Positions 1-8,531 of a stretch of 64,000 bases of DNA are shown one piece after another; the stretch's first letter is position 1, and each line of letters starts with the position of its first letter. Under the pieces are notes generated by a model. That model saw only the letters and a program-made list of their open reading frames with translations. It did no database searches and was not told the origin of the DNA. The translations under genes and the position numbers were made by a program. Origin of the DNA: Herbaspirillum sp. YR522 (GTDB lineage: Bacteria > Pseudomonadota > Gammaproteobacteria > Burkholderiales > Burkholderiaceae_D); the NCBI RefSeq assembly GCF_000282575.1, contig NZ_AKJA01000156.1:1-64000 (forward strand), read 5' to 3'.

Positions 1-810
1 GCGGCAGGCCGCCACCACCGAGTCGGCCGCGGCCTGGCTCCACAGGCGCTCGGGGCGCTTTTCGGCGTCGCCTTCGTCCTTCTTGTGGGCGCGGTCCAGC
101 CAGCGGCCCTTGTAGATGCCGGCGGCGCAGACGAATTCGCCGTGGACTTCCCAGTAGTCGCGCGAGACGAATTTCTTGATCTTCTCTTCGCGCTCGACCA
201 CGATCGACAAGGTCGGCGTCTGCACGCGCCCCACGGTGGTCAGGTAGAAGCCGCCTTCCTTCGAATTGAAGGCGGTCATGGCGCGGGTGCCGTTGATGCC
301 GATCAGCCAGTCGGCTTCGCTGCGGCAACGCGCGGCGTTGGCCAGCGGCATCATTTCCTCGTCGTCGCGCAAGCGTGCGAAACCGTCGCGGATCGCGCCC
401 GGCGTCATCGATTGCAGCCAGAGCCGCTTCACCGGCTGCTTGGCCTTGGTGTACTGGGCGATCAGGCGGAAGATCAACTCCCCTTCGCGGCCCGCGTCAC
501 AGGCGTTGATCAGGGTCGTGACATCCTTGCGCTTGATCAGCCGGGCCAGCACCTTCAGGCGCGACTCGGTCTTGGCGATAGGATTGAGGGCGAAATGCGG
601 CGGGATCATCGGCAGGTGGGTGAAGCTCCACTTGCCGCGCTTGACGTCGTATTCTTCGGGCACCGCGATCTCGAGCAGGTGGCCGACAGCCGACGACAGG
701 ATGAATTCGTCTGATTCGAAATACTCATCGTGCTTGGTAAAGCCACCGAGCGTCTTCGCGATATCGTTCGCGACAGAAGGCTTCTCGGCAATGATGAGGG
801 TCTTGCTCAT
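1..810 (-). CDS. topB: DNA topoisomerase III, N-terminal part (runs off the window)
   Basis: This is a type IA topoisomerase that relaxes and decatenates DNA through a single-strand break. The 270 visible residues begin MSKTLIIAEKPSVA, the Toprim start, with catalytic Glu9. The Toprim acidic motif follows at about 102-115 (Asp105 and Glu109 in NACDAGREGELIFR), and the type IA motif GRVQTPTL is at 194-201. The active-site tyrosine lies beyond the window edge, so the gene is partial at its 3' end. The start MSKTLIIAEKPS is typical of proteobacterial topoisomerase III rather than TopA. It sits downstream of smg and dprA on the same strand, an order common in Burkholderiales. The family is certain; the III-versus-I label is likely. 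Confidence 0.88.
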   Translation of the reverse strand, partial: MSKTLIIAEKPSVANDIAKTLGGFTKHDEYFESDEFILSSAVGHLLEIAVPEEYDVKRGKWSFTHLPMIPPHFALNPIAKTESRLKVLARLIKRKDVTTLINACDAGREGELIFRLIAQYTKAKQPVKRLWLQSMTPGAIRDGFARLRDDEEMMPLANAARCRSEADWLIGINGTRAMTAFNSKEGGFYLTTVGRVQTPTLSIVVEREEKIKKFVSRDYWEVHGEFVCAAGIYKGRWLDRAHKKDEGDAEKRPERLWSQAAADSVVAACR

Positions 811-1112
811 AGGTATGGGTCTCTAGGGACAGGTCGGTTGCTGAAGTGTCTACGCGGATGACCACGGTCATCTGGGGTCGCTGTCGCGCGAAACAACTCC
901 ATGTGGTCCGGGCCGACGCCAACGGCGTCTTCATTGCCTGCGGACAACGGAATCTTGCATCGTAGCCAATTACAGGCCGATGCGGGGGAATGATAAGCGT
1001 GTTGCAAATGAAACGGCAAGCGCGAAAAACCTCCAGCAGAGGTTATCCGGCATTGAAGTTGGCATTAGAGCAAGATAAGCCCACCCGGTCGCGGCGCCGG
1101 CAGAGGATGATC
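811..1112. other. Intergenic gap between smg and topB
   Basis: These 302 bases separate the smg stop from the topB start. I see no ORF with a credible ribosome binding site, no stable hairpin followed by a T-run, and no tRNA-like fold. It presumably holds the topB promoter on the minus strand, but no -35/-10 pair stands out. Confidence 0.5.
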
Positions 1113-1589
1113 TCAATGCAGCAGGCGCGGCTCGTTGTCGTCTTCGTCGAGGAACAGTTCTTCGAACATCAGTCCGTCGGGTTCCTTGCCCTGGCTCCAC
1201 AACACCATGAGCACGATGACCTTGAGCTTTTCGAGGGTGATCGGCACCTCGCCGGCGGCCAGGGCGCGTTCGATGACGATCTCGCGTTGCATGCCGTCGA
1301 GCATCTTGGCCGATTCGAGAAACTGGATGAACCCGACCGCGTCCACGCCGAGCACGTCGGTTTCCTGGCGTACGTAGACACGGGTGCCGAAGGAAAACGC
1401 GGTTTGCTTGGGATAACGGTCGGCGAAATCGTGGTTGGCCACCTCAAGATCGGTCAGCCATCCAAGCGCCTGCGAGATTTCGTCTTCTTCGAAACCGATC
1501 GCGGACAACTTCTTGACCAGGGCCTCCGGTTCGGGGCAGGCATCCGGGCGATAGTAGGTTTCGTACAGGTAAACGAGGACATCAAACAT
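1113..1589 (-). CDS. smg: Smg family protein (DUF494)
   Basis: This acidic 158-residue protein matches the Smg/DUF494 family in length and pattern. It starts [13 protein letters not shown] and ends in an acidic stretch ([11 protein letters not shown]). No catalytic motif is visible. The family is small, cytoplasmic and of unsettled biochemical role, and is characteristically encoded between dprA and a topoisomerase gene or def, as here. GAGTAGAG lies upstream of the ATG as a plausible ribosome binding site. It is probably co-transcribed with dprA, 87 bases upstream. The identity rests on sequence pattern plus synteny. Confidence 0.88.
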   Translation of the reverse strand: MFDVLVYLYETYYRPDACPEPEALVKKLSAIGFEEDEISQALGWLTDLEVANHDFADRYPKQTAFSFGTRVYVRQETDVLGVDAVGFIQFLESAKMLDGMQREIVIERALAAGEVPITLEKLKVIVLMVLWSQGKEPDGLMFEELFLDEDDNEPRLLH

Positions 1590-1676
1590 GGCTCTACTCT
1601 ATCGCGAAGGGTATGAATGCACAAGTCAGTTGGTCCAGTATGGCAGGAATTTGGACTTCGGGGGTCGCAATTTTGG

Positions 1677-2834
1677 TTACCCAAGACGACGATAATGCGC
1701 TCCTGGCAACATCTCGACCCGGCCCTCCAGTTCCAGCACCAGCAGCGCGTCGGCCAGGCAAGCCGGACCCAGCCCGCAGCGGGCTGCCAGGGTGTCGAGA
1801 TCGACCGGGTCATGCCCCATTGCCTGCATGACAAGTCGCGCATCGGCACTACCGCCCTGCTGGCCGGCGATGCCATGGCCTGGCTGGCAATCGAGCGGCC
1901 TGGGTGCCGGCACAGCGGCCAGGCCAGCGGGCAGTTCGTCGAGGATGTCCTGCGTGGTCTCGACCAGCTTGGCGCCCTCACGGATGAGTCGGTGACAGCC
2001 CTTGGCCAACGGCGAATGGATCGAGCCCGGCAGGGCGAACACATCCCGCCCCTGCTCGGCGGCCAGGCGTGCCGTGATGAGCGAGCCCGACTGCGCCGCC
2101 GCCTCGATCACCAGCACCGCCCGCGCCAGGCCCGAGATGAGGCGGTTGCGCCGCGGGAAGTGATGCGCCAGCGGTGGCGCGCCCAGCGCATATTCACTCA
2201 CGATGCAACCCGCCTGGGCGATCCGGTCGGCCAATGCCCGGTTGCCGGCCGGGTAATCGATATCGATGCCGGTGCCGATCACCGCCACCGTCGAGCCTGG
2301 CTCGCCCAGGGCCCCGGTGTGGGCGGCGGCATCGATGCCCAGCGCCAGCCCCGACACGATCGTCAGGCCCGCCCCGGCCAGCTCCGCAGCAAAGCGGGCC
2401 GCGTGCTCTACCCCCTGGCGCGTGGCGTTGCGACTGCCCACCACCGCTACCGCTGGCGCCTGCAACAGGGCCGTGCGCCCGCGTACGTAGAGCAACAGGG
2501 GCGGGTCCGGGATATTGAGCAGCAACGGCGGGTAGCCGGCATCGGCCAGCGTCACGATCGCGTGTCCCGGCTGCGCCGCCCAGGCGAGCGCGGCCTGGAT
2601 ACGGGCGCCCAAAACCGCATTGGGTCGGGCGCCGACAAGCTCTGCCATGCGAGGCGGCAGCAACTCGCGCAATGCCGCCTGGGAGGCGCGCAGCACCTGG
2701 CCTGGCAGCCCGAACCGGGCCAGCAGCCGGCGACAGGCGGCGCTGCCGAGGTCATCGATGAGCGCCAGGCGCAACCAGGCGGCCAGCGCCGCGGGGTCTT
2801 CGTCGTCGGCAACGTGGGGCAATTGCAACGTCAT
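1677..2834 (-). CDS. dprA: DNA-processing protein DprA
   Basis: DprA binds incoming single-stranded DNA during natural transformation and loads RecA onto it. The protein (385 residues from the chosen start) has the extended Rossmann fold of the family: VAVVGSRNATRQG, then IVSGLALGIDAAAHTGAL, then the GTGIDIDYP segment, then RRNRLISGLARAVLVIEAA with SGSLITARLAAEQGRDVFALPG. A winged-helix-like C-terminal domain follows. I chose the ATG at 2834 because GGAG sits seven bases upstream. An in-frame ATG at 2855 would add seven residues but has no such site. It is divergent from def, with smg downstream. Confidence 0.95.
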   Translation of the reverse strand: MTLQLPHVADDEDPAALAAWLRLALIDDLGSAACRRLLARFGLPGQVLRASQAALRELLPPRMAELVGARPNAVLGARIQAALAWAAQPGHAIVTLADAGYPPLLLNIPDPPLLLYVRGRTALLQAPAVAVVGSRNATRQGVEHAARFAAELAGAGLTIVSGLALGIDAAAHTGALGEPGSTVAVIGTGIDIDYPAGNRALADRIAQAGCIVSEYALGAPPLAHHFPRRNRLISGLARAVLVIEAAAQSGSLITARLAAEQGRDVFALPGSIHSPLAKGCHRLIREGAKLVETTQDILDELPAGLAAVPAPRPLDCQPGHGIAGQQGGSADARLVMQAMGHDPVDLDTLAARCGLGPACLADALLVLELEGRVEMLPGAHYRRLG

Positions 2835-3082
2835 GGTGTGCTCCAGGGATATCATCGGACAGATCGCCGCTGCGGCGCTGTGCTACACTTTTCGCGCCTG
2901 GCGCCAGCGCCGCCACTGCCAAGCGGCGAGCGCCGATTTTGTCGCTGTCGTGCTTGAAGCGGGCGATGAAGCCCCAATTTTGAAAATCATCCAGAAAAGA
3001 ATTTGCCCGACGCTCACAATCCTGCGAGCCTCGGGAGCCTTATCATCGAAGTCCCACGTCTGAAATCACCACTGCACCGCGT

Positions 3083-3601
3083 ATGGCCCTGCTCCCTATC
3101 CTCCGTTATCCCGATCCCCGGCTGCACAAGATTGCCAAGCCGGTCACCGTCTTCGACGAACGCATCAAGACCCTGGTGGCCGACATGGCCGAGACCATGT
3201 ACGACGCGCCGGGCGTGGGCCTGGCGGCCACGCAGATCGACGTCCACGAGCGCGTGATCGTCATCGACGTCTCCGACGAGGGCAAGCAATTGCAGGTATT
3301 CATCAATCCCGAGGTGCTGTGGGCCAGTGACGAAAAGCGTGTCTACGACGAGGGTTGCCTGTCGGTCCCCGGCATCTACGATGGCGTCGAGCGCCCGGCG
3401 CGGGTCAAGGTGCGCGCGCAGGATGCCGACGGCCAGCCCTTCGAGGTGGAAGCCGACGACTTGCTGGCGGTGTGCATCCAGCACGAGATGGATCATCTGG
3501 AGGGCAAGGTGTTTGTCGAATACCTGTCGCCGCTCAAGCGCAACCGCATCAAGACCAAGCTGCAGAAGGAAGAACGCGAATTGAAGAAGAAGGCAGGCTG
3601 A
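3083..3601 (+). CDS. def: Peptide deformylase
   Basis: This enzyme removes the formyl group from the N-terminal methionine of nascent proteins. All three metal-site motifs are present in the 172-residue protein: GVGLAATQ at 44-51, EGCLSVP at 90-96 with metal ligand Cys92, and QHEMDH at 133-138 with ligands His134 and His138 and catalytic Glu135. The C-terminal tail is lysine-rich ([16 protein letters not shown]). Shine-Dalgarno complementarity is poor, but the start is fixed by homology to [14 protein letters not shown]. Unlike many bacteria it is not followed by fmt; a strong terminator comes next. Confidence 0.97.
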   Translation: MALLPILRYPDPRLHKIAKPVTVFDERIKTLVADMAETMYDAPGVGLAATQIDVHERVIVIDVSDEGKQLQVFINPEVLWASDEKRVYDEGCLSVPGIYDGVERPARVKVRAQDADGQPFEVEADDLLAVCIQHEMDHLEGKVFVEYLSPLKRNRIKTKLQKEERELKKKAG

Positions 3602-3626
3602 CGCAACAATCTGTCGGTTCTCCAGC

Positions 3627-3659
3627 GCCCCGCACGACGATGTCGTGGCGGGGCTTTTT
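3627..3659 (+). terminator. Rho-independent terminator after def
   Basis: GCCCCGC at 3627-3633 pairs with GCGGGGC at 3648-3654, and the inner ACGAC/GTCGT arms extend the stem with one unpaired G. Five T residues follow immediately. It lies 25 bases after the def stop and should end that transcript. Confidence 0.85.
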
Positions 3660-3756
3660 CATGTCCGTGCGGCGCCCACGATCAAGCAGCACCAGGCGTC
3701 GCCAGTCGGCCGCCGGCACCAGGACTGAAGTTAATCGAAATCTGCTACGAAGGTAG

Positions 3757-3864
3757 ATGCGTATTTTCTTGCGCCAGGTTTCGCCGCACTACATTCCCCA
3801 CCAGCAAATCAACCCATCAATGATCAGCGCCAGCATCGGGATGCCCGCCGAGATCGCTCACTGA
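3757..3864 (+). CDS. Small unknown ORF, 35 residues
   Basis: This short reading frame runs from ATG at 3757 to TGA at 3864. GAAGG sits just upstream, and the encoded peptide ends ISASIGMPAEIAH. It stops 14 bases before the lipoprotein start, so the two could be translationally linked. I recognise no family. It could be a leader peptide, a remnant of a larger gene, or chance. Support is limited to the ribosome binding site, the spacing and amino-acid content that is not obviously random. Confidence 0.3.
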   Translation: MRIFLRQVSPHYIPHQQINPSMISASIGMPAEIAH

Positions 3865-3878
3865 CAGTGGAGCCTCGG

Positions 3879-4448
3879 ATGCAAATGCGCAAGGCATTAA
3901 AAAAACTGGGCGCCGCACTCGCGGCGGTATTCACGGCTGGCGCCTTGTCTGGTTGTGCGAAACGAGAGGGCGCGCAAGGGCAGGTACACGACAGCAGATA
4001 CAGCCTTGCTTTTCCGCTGCGGCAAGGGGGTGAACAAATCGATTTCCTGGTGCGGGTAAAAGATCTGGAACGTGCTTACCAGTTCAATCTCATCTTCGTC
4101 GAGAGGGACGAATGGCCCGACGACAAGAAAGAACACCTGCGGCAGATGTATCGCGGCCAGGGCATGGACGACGGTGAGTCGCCCCCCTCTCCGGTCAGGT
4201 TGAGAATCCGCATCGATTCCGCAGGCAGGCACAAGGGCCGCCCGGTTCACATCGACAAGCTTTTCTCGGGACGCTCGCCTTTCTACGGGCAACGCATGAC
4301 CGACAACGAGATCTGGCGCGCCCAGAATATCCACGCCGCCAAATTCGAGCCAGGCATATATCGCGTGCGCGTCGACAATCTCGCACCCGCTCCCCAGCTG
4401 GACTTCGAGACCCGCTTTTTATTTGAGCGGGATGATCGCGTTTATTGA
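3879..4448 (+). CDS. Predicted outer-membrane or periplasmic lipoprotein, unknown function
   Basis: The 189-residue product has a lysine-rich n-region, a hydrophobic segment (GAALAAVFTAGALSGC) and a lipobox LSGC with Cys26, so it should be lipidated and exported. The mature part is rich in charged residues and looks like a beta-rich soluble domain, with segments such as RVKDLERAYQFNLIFVER and GIYRVRVDNLAP. I cannot name its family with certainty. I took the ATG at 3879, six bases after GTGGAG, over the in-frame GTG at 3867. It overlaps a following 43-residue ORF's ribosome binding site (TGAGGAG), hinting at a two-gene unit. No adjacent gene explains its role. Confidence 0.75.
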   Translation: MQMRKALKKLGAALAAVFTAGALSGCAKREGAQGQVHDSRYSLAFPLRQGGEQIDFLVRVKDLERAYQFNLIFVERDEWPDDKKEHLRQMYRGQGMDDGESPPSPVRLRIRIDSAGRHKGRPVHIDKLFSGRSPFYGQRMTDNEIWRAQNIHAAKFEPGIYRVRVDNLAPAPQLDFETRFLFERDDRVY

Positions 4449-4462
4449 GGAGAACCACGAGC

Positions 4463-4594
4463 ATGAGCACCCATCTTTTGCAACTGCACGGCGAAAGACC
4501 AGGAACCCCGTTACGTACCCCCCAAGGGGTTACGCTTTATCGCAACATGGTCATACGTGGCTGGAAGTCGTCTCTCCAGGCGGAAGTTCACTGA
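4463..4594 (+). CDS. Small unknown ORF, 43 residues, possibly truncated gene
   Basis: The ATG at 4463 is preceded by GAGGAG, which overlaps the stop of the upstream lipoprotein gene, the arrangement expected for a coupled second gene. The peptide begins MSTHLLQLHGERPGTPL and stops after 43 residues. The good translation start but short length suggests a truncated partner gene, or a genuine small protein. I recognise no family. Confidence 0.35.
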   Translation: MSTHLLQLHGERPGTPLRTPQGVTLYRNMVIRGWKSSLQAEVH

Positions 4595-4630
4595 GAGCAG
4601 GGTTCGCGCCCCAAGACCCCAACAACCCGC

Positions 4631-5695
4631 TCACAACGCCACGAACCGAAACACCCCGTCCGCATCGAGCGAGCGTCGCAGCTTGCCCTGGTACCAGAGC
4701 ATATGCAGGTGCGCCACCGATTCGCCCAGCGCAAAACTGAGCTGGTGCGTGTCGAGCGCGCGCTTGAACAGCACCGGCAGGATGTCGACCCCGGTCTTGG
4801 GCGTGGCGCACGCCTCCAGCACCTCGGCCAGGCGCAGGCGATGATGTTCTTCCAGTTGGGCGATGCGGGTATGCAGGCCGCGAAATGGCTTGCCGTGCGA
4901 TCCCAGCACCACCACGTCCGCGGCCACATGGGCGTACTTGCGCAAGGATTCCAGGTACAGGCGCACCGGATCGGCTTCGGGCTCGATGGCGAATACCGAG
5001 ACATTGGTCGAGATGCGCGGTAACACCATGTCGCCCGAGATCAATACCCCCAATGAGGATGCGTGCAGCGACACGTGCTCGGGTGAATGGCCGAAGCCGG
5101 TGATGACTTCCCAGTCATGGCCACCGATGTGCACGGTGTCGCCATCCTGCAGGCGCACATACGCGACCGGCACCGCCGGCACCAGCTCCTGGTAATAGCT
5201 GTTACGCCCCTGCAAGGTCGCCACCACCTCGGGATCGACCAGCCCATGGCGGCGAAAATGCGGGGTCGCCGCCGTGCCCTCGGCGCCCGGCAGCGCCGCC
5301 GACATCACCCGCGCAAAGGCGTATTCGCCCGTGCTCATCCACAACGGCGCCTGCCAGCGGCGGCACAGCCAGTCGGCCAGGCCGACGTGGTCGGGATGGC
5401 AATGGGTGACCAGCACGCGCAATATCGGCAAGCCGTCGAGCTCATTGGCAAACACCGTCTCCCAGGCCTCGCGGGTGGGGTCGGTGGCAATGCCGCAGTC
5501 GATCACGGTCCAGCCGGCACGCCGCCCCTGCTCGGTGTCGATCTCGTCGCGGAGCAACCAGAGGTTGATGTGGTTCAGCGCAAAGGGCAGGCCCATGCGC
5601 AACCAGCGCACGCCGGGCGCGACCTCGATGGCCGCGCCCGGCGCGGGCAATTGTTCACCGAATACATAGTCAAGCTGGGATTCAAGAGCGTTCAT
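4631..5695 (-). CDS. MBL-fold metallo-hydrolase (glyoxalase II-like)
   Basis: This is a metallo-beta-lactamase-fold hydrolase of 354 residues. The metal-binding motif THCHPDH is at 97-103. Further ligands are expected at GFGHSPEH, at the Asp of LISGDMVLP and at LGSHGKPF. A C-terminal winged-helix-like region (HQLSFALGESVAHLHML) resembles glyoxalase II/LACTB2-type members. I chose ATG 5695 (MNALESQL) because AGGA lies seven bases upstream. It is divergent from liuR and shares the intergenic region holding the 20-bp palindrome, so it may belong to the leucine-degradation regulon. Substrate unknown; a thioester is possible. Confidence 0.85.
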   Translation of the reverse strand: MNALESQLDYVFGEQLPAPGAAIEVAPGVRWLRMGLPFALNHINLWLLRDEIDTEQGRRAGWTVIDCGIATDPTREAWETVFANELDGLPILRVLVTHCHPDHVGLADWLCRRWQAPLWMSTGEYAFARVMSAALPGAEGTAATPHFRRHGLVDPEVVATLQGRNSYYQELVPAVPVAYVRLQDGDTVHIGGHDWEVITGFGHSPEHVSLHASSLGVLISGDMVLPRISTNVSVFAIEPEADPVRLYLESLRKYAHVAADVVVLGSHGKPFRGLHTRIAQLEEHHRLRLAEVLEACATPKTGVDILPVLFKRALDTHQLSFALGESVAHLHMLWYQGKLRRSLDADGVFRFVAL

Positions 5696-5760
5696 GCATA
5701 TCCTGGGCAAGCAATCGAAGAGGCGTCAGCTATTTTTCACTGGACGCAGAAGGGCAATAT

Positions 5761-5780
5761 ACTTTACGTTAACGTAAAGT
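5761..5780. promoter_or_regulatory. Perfect 20-bp palindrome, probable LiuR (MerR-type) operator
   Basis: ACTTTACGTT is followed directly by its exact reverse complement AACGTAAAGT. It lies between the divergent MBL hydrolase and the MerR regulator, 57 bases before the regulator start. MerR-family regulators bind such dyads in the promoter spacer. LiuR regulators of branched-chain amino acid degradation use operators of this general kind (recalled, not checked). Confidence 0.75.
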
Positions 5781-5837
5781 GCCAGTACCACCCCGACTCT
5801 GCCGTTGTCCTTCGCCCGTTATACGCCGCCGAGCCCT

Positions 5838-6236
5838 ATGCCCACCTACACCATCACCGAACTGGCCGAAGAATTCGACATCACGCCGCGCGCGATCCGA
5901 TTCTATGAAGACCACGGCATCCTCGATCCCAAGCGCGAAGGCGCGGGGGGACGCAACCGGGTCTATCCGGCGCGCCAGCGCACCCGCCTGAAGCTGACGC
6001 TGCGCGGCAAGCGCCTGGGTTTCACGCTGGCCGAGATCAAGGACCTGATCGACATGTACGAGTCGCCCAAGGATACGGTGACGCAGTTGCAGAGCTTCCT
6101 GGCGGTACTGCAGCAGCACCGGACCAAGCTCGAGCGGCAGCGCGAAGACCTGGAACTGACGCTGGCCGAGATCAGCGCCCACGAGAACGAATGCCACGCC
6201 CTGCTGGCGCTGGCCACCGACCAGAACAAAGCCTGA
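5838..6236 (+). CDS. liuR: MerR-family regulator of leucine/isovalerate degradation
   Basis: This 132-residue transcriptional regulator has a MerR winged helix at the N-terminus (YTITELAEEFDITPRAIRFYE) and a coiled-coil dimerisation helix at about 80-120. It lacks the cysteines of metal-sensing MerR proteins. ATG 5838 is preferred over the in-frame TTG at 5805 because it matches the family start and overlaps no operator. It is the first gene of the leucine-degradation cluster, 54 bases before ivd, with the perfect palindrome upstream. LiuR proteins respond to pathway intermediates and repress liu genes; that is family knowledge, fitted by context. Confidence 0.85.
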   Translation: MPTYTITELAEEFDITPRAIRFYEDHGILDPKREGAGGRNRVYPARQRTRLKLTLRGKRLGFTLAEIKDLIDMYESPKDTVTQLQSFLAVLQQHRTKLERQREDLELTLAEISAHENECHALLALATDQNKA

Positions 6237-6290
6237 CCTGCCCGACCCGAATTCGCATCGCCCATAAAAACCCGAGACGAGGAGACAAGC

Positions 6291-7475
6291 ATGATCGACC
6301 TGCCAGGACTGAACTTCAACCACGGCGAGGACATCGACGCCCTGCGCGCGACGGTGGCCGCCTTCGCCCAGGCCGAGATCGCGCCGCGCGCCGCCGAGAT
6401 CGACCGCAGCGACCAGTTTCCGATGGACCTGTGGCCCAAGCTGGGGCAGCTCGGGGTACTGGGCATCACCGCGCCCGAAGAGTACGGCGGGGCCGACATG
6501 GGCTATCTGGCGCATATCGTGGCGATGGAGGAAATCTCGCGCGCCTCGGCCTCGGTGGGCCTGTCCTACGGCGCGCATTCCAACCTGTGCGTGAACCAGA
6601 TCAAGCGCAATGGCGACCAGGCCCAGCGTGAGCGCTACCTGCCGGGCCTGATCTCGGGTCGATCCATCGGTGCGCTGGCGATGTCCGAGCCCAACGCCGG
6701 CTCCGACGTGGTCAGCATGAAACTGCGCGCCGAACGCCGGGGCGACCGCTACGTGCTCAACGGCACCAAGATGTGGATCACCAACGGCCCCGATGCCGAC
6801 GTCCTGGTGGTCTACGCCAAGACCGAGCCCGATGCCGGCGCGCGCGGCATGACCGCGTTCCTGGTGGAAAAGGGCTACCCCGGTTTTTCGGTGGCGCAAA
6901 AACTCGACAAGCTGGGCATGCGCGGCTCGCACACGGGCGAACTGGTGTTCCAGGATTGCGAAGTGCCAGAGCAGAACGTACTGGGCGGCGTCGGCGGTGG
7001 CGTCAACGTGCTGATGTCGGGCCTCGATTTCGAACGCACCGTGCTGTCGGGCGGCCCGCTGGGCATCATGCAGGCCTGCATGGATACGGTGGTGCCGTAT
7101 GTGCATGAGCGCCACCAGTTCGGCCAGGCCATCGGCCAATTCCAGTTGATGCAAGGCAAGCTGGCCGACATGTATTCGACCATGATGGCTTGCCGTGCCT
7201 ACGTCTATGCGGTCGGCCAGGCCTGTGACCGGGCCCACGATCCGGCACGGATACGTGCGCTGCGCAAGGATGCCGCCGGCGCCATCCTGTATTCGGCCGA
7301 AAAGGCCACCTGGATGGCCGGCGAGGCGATCCAGGCGCTGGGCGGCAACGGCTACATCAATGACTATCCCACCGGGCGCCTGTGGCGCGACGCCAAGTTG
7401 TACGAGATCGGCGCCGGCACCAGCGAAATCCGCCGCATGCTGATCGGCCGCGAACTGTTCGCCGACACCCTTTGA
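6291..7475 (+). CDS. ivd: Isovaleryl-CoA dehydrogenase
   Basis: This FAD enzyme oxidises isovaleryl-CoA to 3-methylcrotonyl-CoA in leucine breakdown and passes electrons to ETF. The 394-residue length is normal. Acyl-CoA dehydrogenase signatures are visible: [13 protein letters not shown] near 128-140, [30 protein letters not shown], and [20 protein letters not shown] near the C-terminus. Glu248 in GLDFERT sits where isovaleryl-CoA dehydrogenases carry their catalytic base, rather than in the later position used by other acyl-CoA dehydrogenases. GAGGAG precedes the ATG. It heads the enzymatic part of the cluster. Confidence 0.95.
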   Translation: MIDLPGLNFNHGEDIDALRATVAAFAQAEIAPRAAEIDRSDQFPMDLWPKLGQLGVLGITAPEEYGGADMGYLAHIVAMEEISRASASVGLSYGAHSNLCVNQIKRNGDQAQRERYLPGLISGRSIGALAMSEPNAGSDVVSMKLRAERRGDRYVLNGTKMWITNGPDADVLVVYAKTEPDAGARGMTAFLVEKGYPGFSVAQKLDKLGMRGSHTGELVFQDCEVPEQNVLGGVGGGVNVLMSGLDFERTVLSGGPLGIMQACMDTVVPYVHERHQFGQAIGQFQLMQGKLADMYSTMMACRAYVYAVGQACDRAHDPARIRALRKDAAGAILYSAEKATWMAGEAIQALGGNGYINDYPTGRLWRDAKLYEIGAGTSEIRRMLIGRELFADTL

Positions 7476-7497
7476 CCTGTTGATAAAGACCAGACCC

Positions 7498-8100
7498 ATG
7501 AGCACACCCATCGATTTCTATTTCGACTTCGCCTCACCCTATGCCTACTTCGGCTCGCTCGAGATCGAGGCGCTGGCGCGCCGTCACGAGCGCCAGGTGG
7601 CATGGCATCCAGTCTTGCTGGGTGCCGTCTTCAAGACGCTGGGCACCAGCCCGCTGACGGCCATTCCGAAGAAAGGCGACTATTCGCTGCACGACATGCA
7701 GCGCACCGCGCGCTTTCACAACATGCTGTTTACGCCACCGAGCAAGTTCCCCATCGCCACCCAGGCTGCCGCGCGCGCCATGCTGTGGTTGCAGCAGCAG
7801 GATCCGCAGCATGCGTTGCCGTTTGCGCAGGCCATCTTCAGCGCCTATTTCACCGAGGACATCGATATCGGCGAACCCGACAACGTGCTGCGCATCGCCG
7901 CCGACCTGGGCATCGACCGCGCCGCGCTGACCGCCGCCCTGGCCGATCCCGCGGTAAAGGACCGCCTGCGGCAAGCCACCGAGCAGGCCATGCAGCGCGG
8001 CGTGTTCGGCGCTCCCTTCGTCATCGTCGACGGCGAGTCGTTCTGGGGCTTCGACCGATTCAACCAGCTGGAAAGCTTCCTGAAGAACGGAAAGATCTGA
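7498..8100 (+). CDS. 2-hydroxychromene-2-carboxylate isomerase-like DsbA-family protein
   Basis: This 200-residue protein has the DsbA/GST-kappa thioredoxin-like fold signature. The start reads IDFYFDFASPYAYFGS, with Ser13 in the place of the catalytic cysteine, and the cis-Pro loop reads GVFGAPFVIVDGE. HCCA isomerases of aromatic catabolism share this pattern, but no naphthalene-type genes are near. It lies 22 bases after ivd and overlaps the next gene (TGATG), so it is transcribed with the leucine cluster. A role there as a glutathione-dependent isomerase is speculative. Confidence 0.85.
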   Translation: MSTPIDFYFDFASPYAYFGSLEIEALARRHERQVAWHPVLLGAVFKTLGTSPLTAIPKKGDYSLHDMQRTARFHNMLFTPPSKFPIATQAAARAMLWLQQQDPQHALPFAQAIFSAYFTEDIDIGEPDNVLRIAADLGIDRAALTAALADPAVKDRLRQATEQAMQRGVFGAPFVIVDGESFWGFDRFNQLESFLKNGKI

Positions 8101-8510
8101 TGAGCAACAAGAATGTCCCCTGCCCTTGCGGCCAACCGTCGTTTGCCAAGTGCTGCGGCCGTTTCATCTCGGGGGCCGAGATCCCGGCCACGGCCGAGTT
8201 GCTGATGCGCTCGCGCTACAGCGCCTATGTATTGCGCGACGAGGCCTACCTGCGCGCCACCTGGTTTGCCGACACGCTGCCGGAAGAAGAATTGACCGGC
8301 GAGACCGACGTCAAATGGATCGGACTCGATATCAAGAAGCATACCCACGCCAAGGACAGCGACGAGGCCACCGTCGAATTCGTGGCCCGCTTCAAGGTCG
8401 CCGGACGCGCGCACCGCATGCACGAGATCAGCAACTTCGTGCGCCAACCCGATGCCCAGGGGCAGGCGCGCTGGTATTACGTCGACGGCAGCTTTCCCGA
8501 AGACCGCTAG
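8100..8510 (+). CDS. ychJ: YchJ family protein (SEC-C motif, UPF0225)
   Basis: The 136-residue product starts with a SEC-C zinc motif (Cys8, Cys10, Cys18, Cys19 in CPCGQPSFAKCC) followed by the YchJ core (LLMRSRYSAYVL, WYYVDG near the end). The family is widespread, and its precise function is not established. The ATG shares its A with the TGA stop of the preceding gene, so translation is probably coupled. Its place inside a leucine-degradation operon is unusual for YchJ. Confidence 0.9.
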   Translation: MSNKNVPCPCGQPSFAKCCGRFISGAEIPATAELLMRSRYSAYVLRDEAYLRATWFADTLPEEELTGETDVKWIGLDIKKHTHAKDSDEATVEFVARFKVAGRAHRMHEISNFVRQPDAQGQARWYYVDGSFPEDR

Positions 8511-8531
8511 AACCACACCGGAGGAGACACC

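Noticed and set aside
5769-7511. Minus-strand open frame opposite liuR and ivd
   Set aside because: It spans the operator, liuR and ivd with no ribosome binding site or domain motif and is an antisense shadow.
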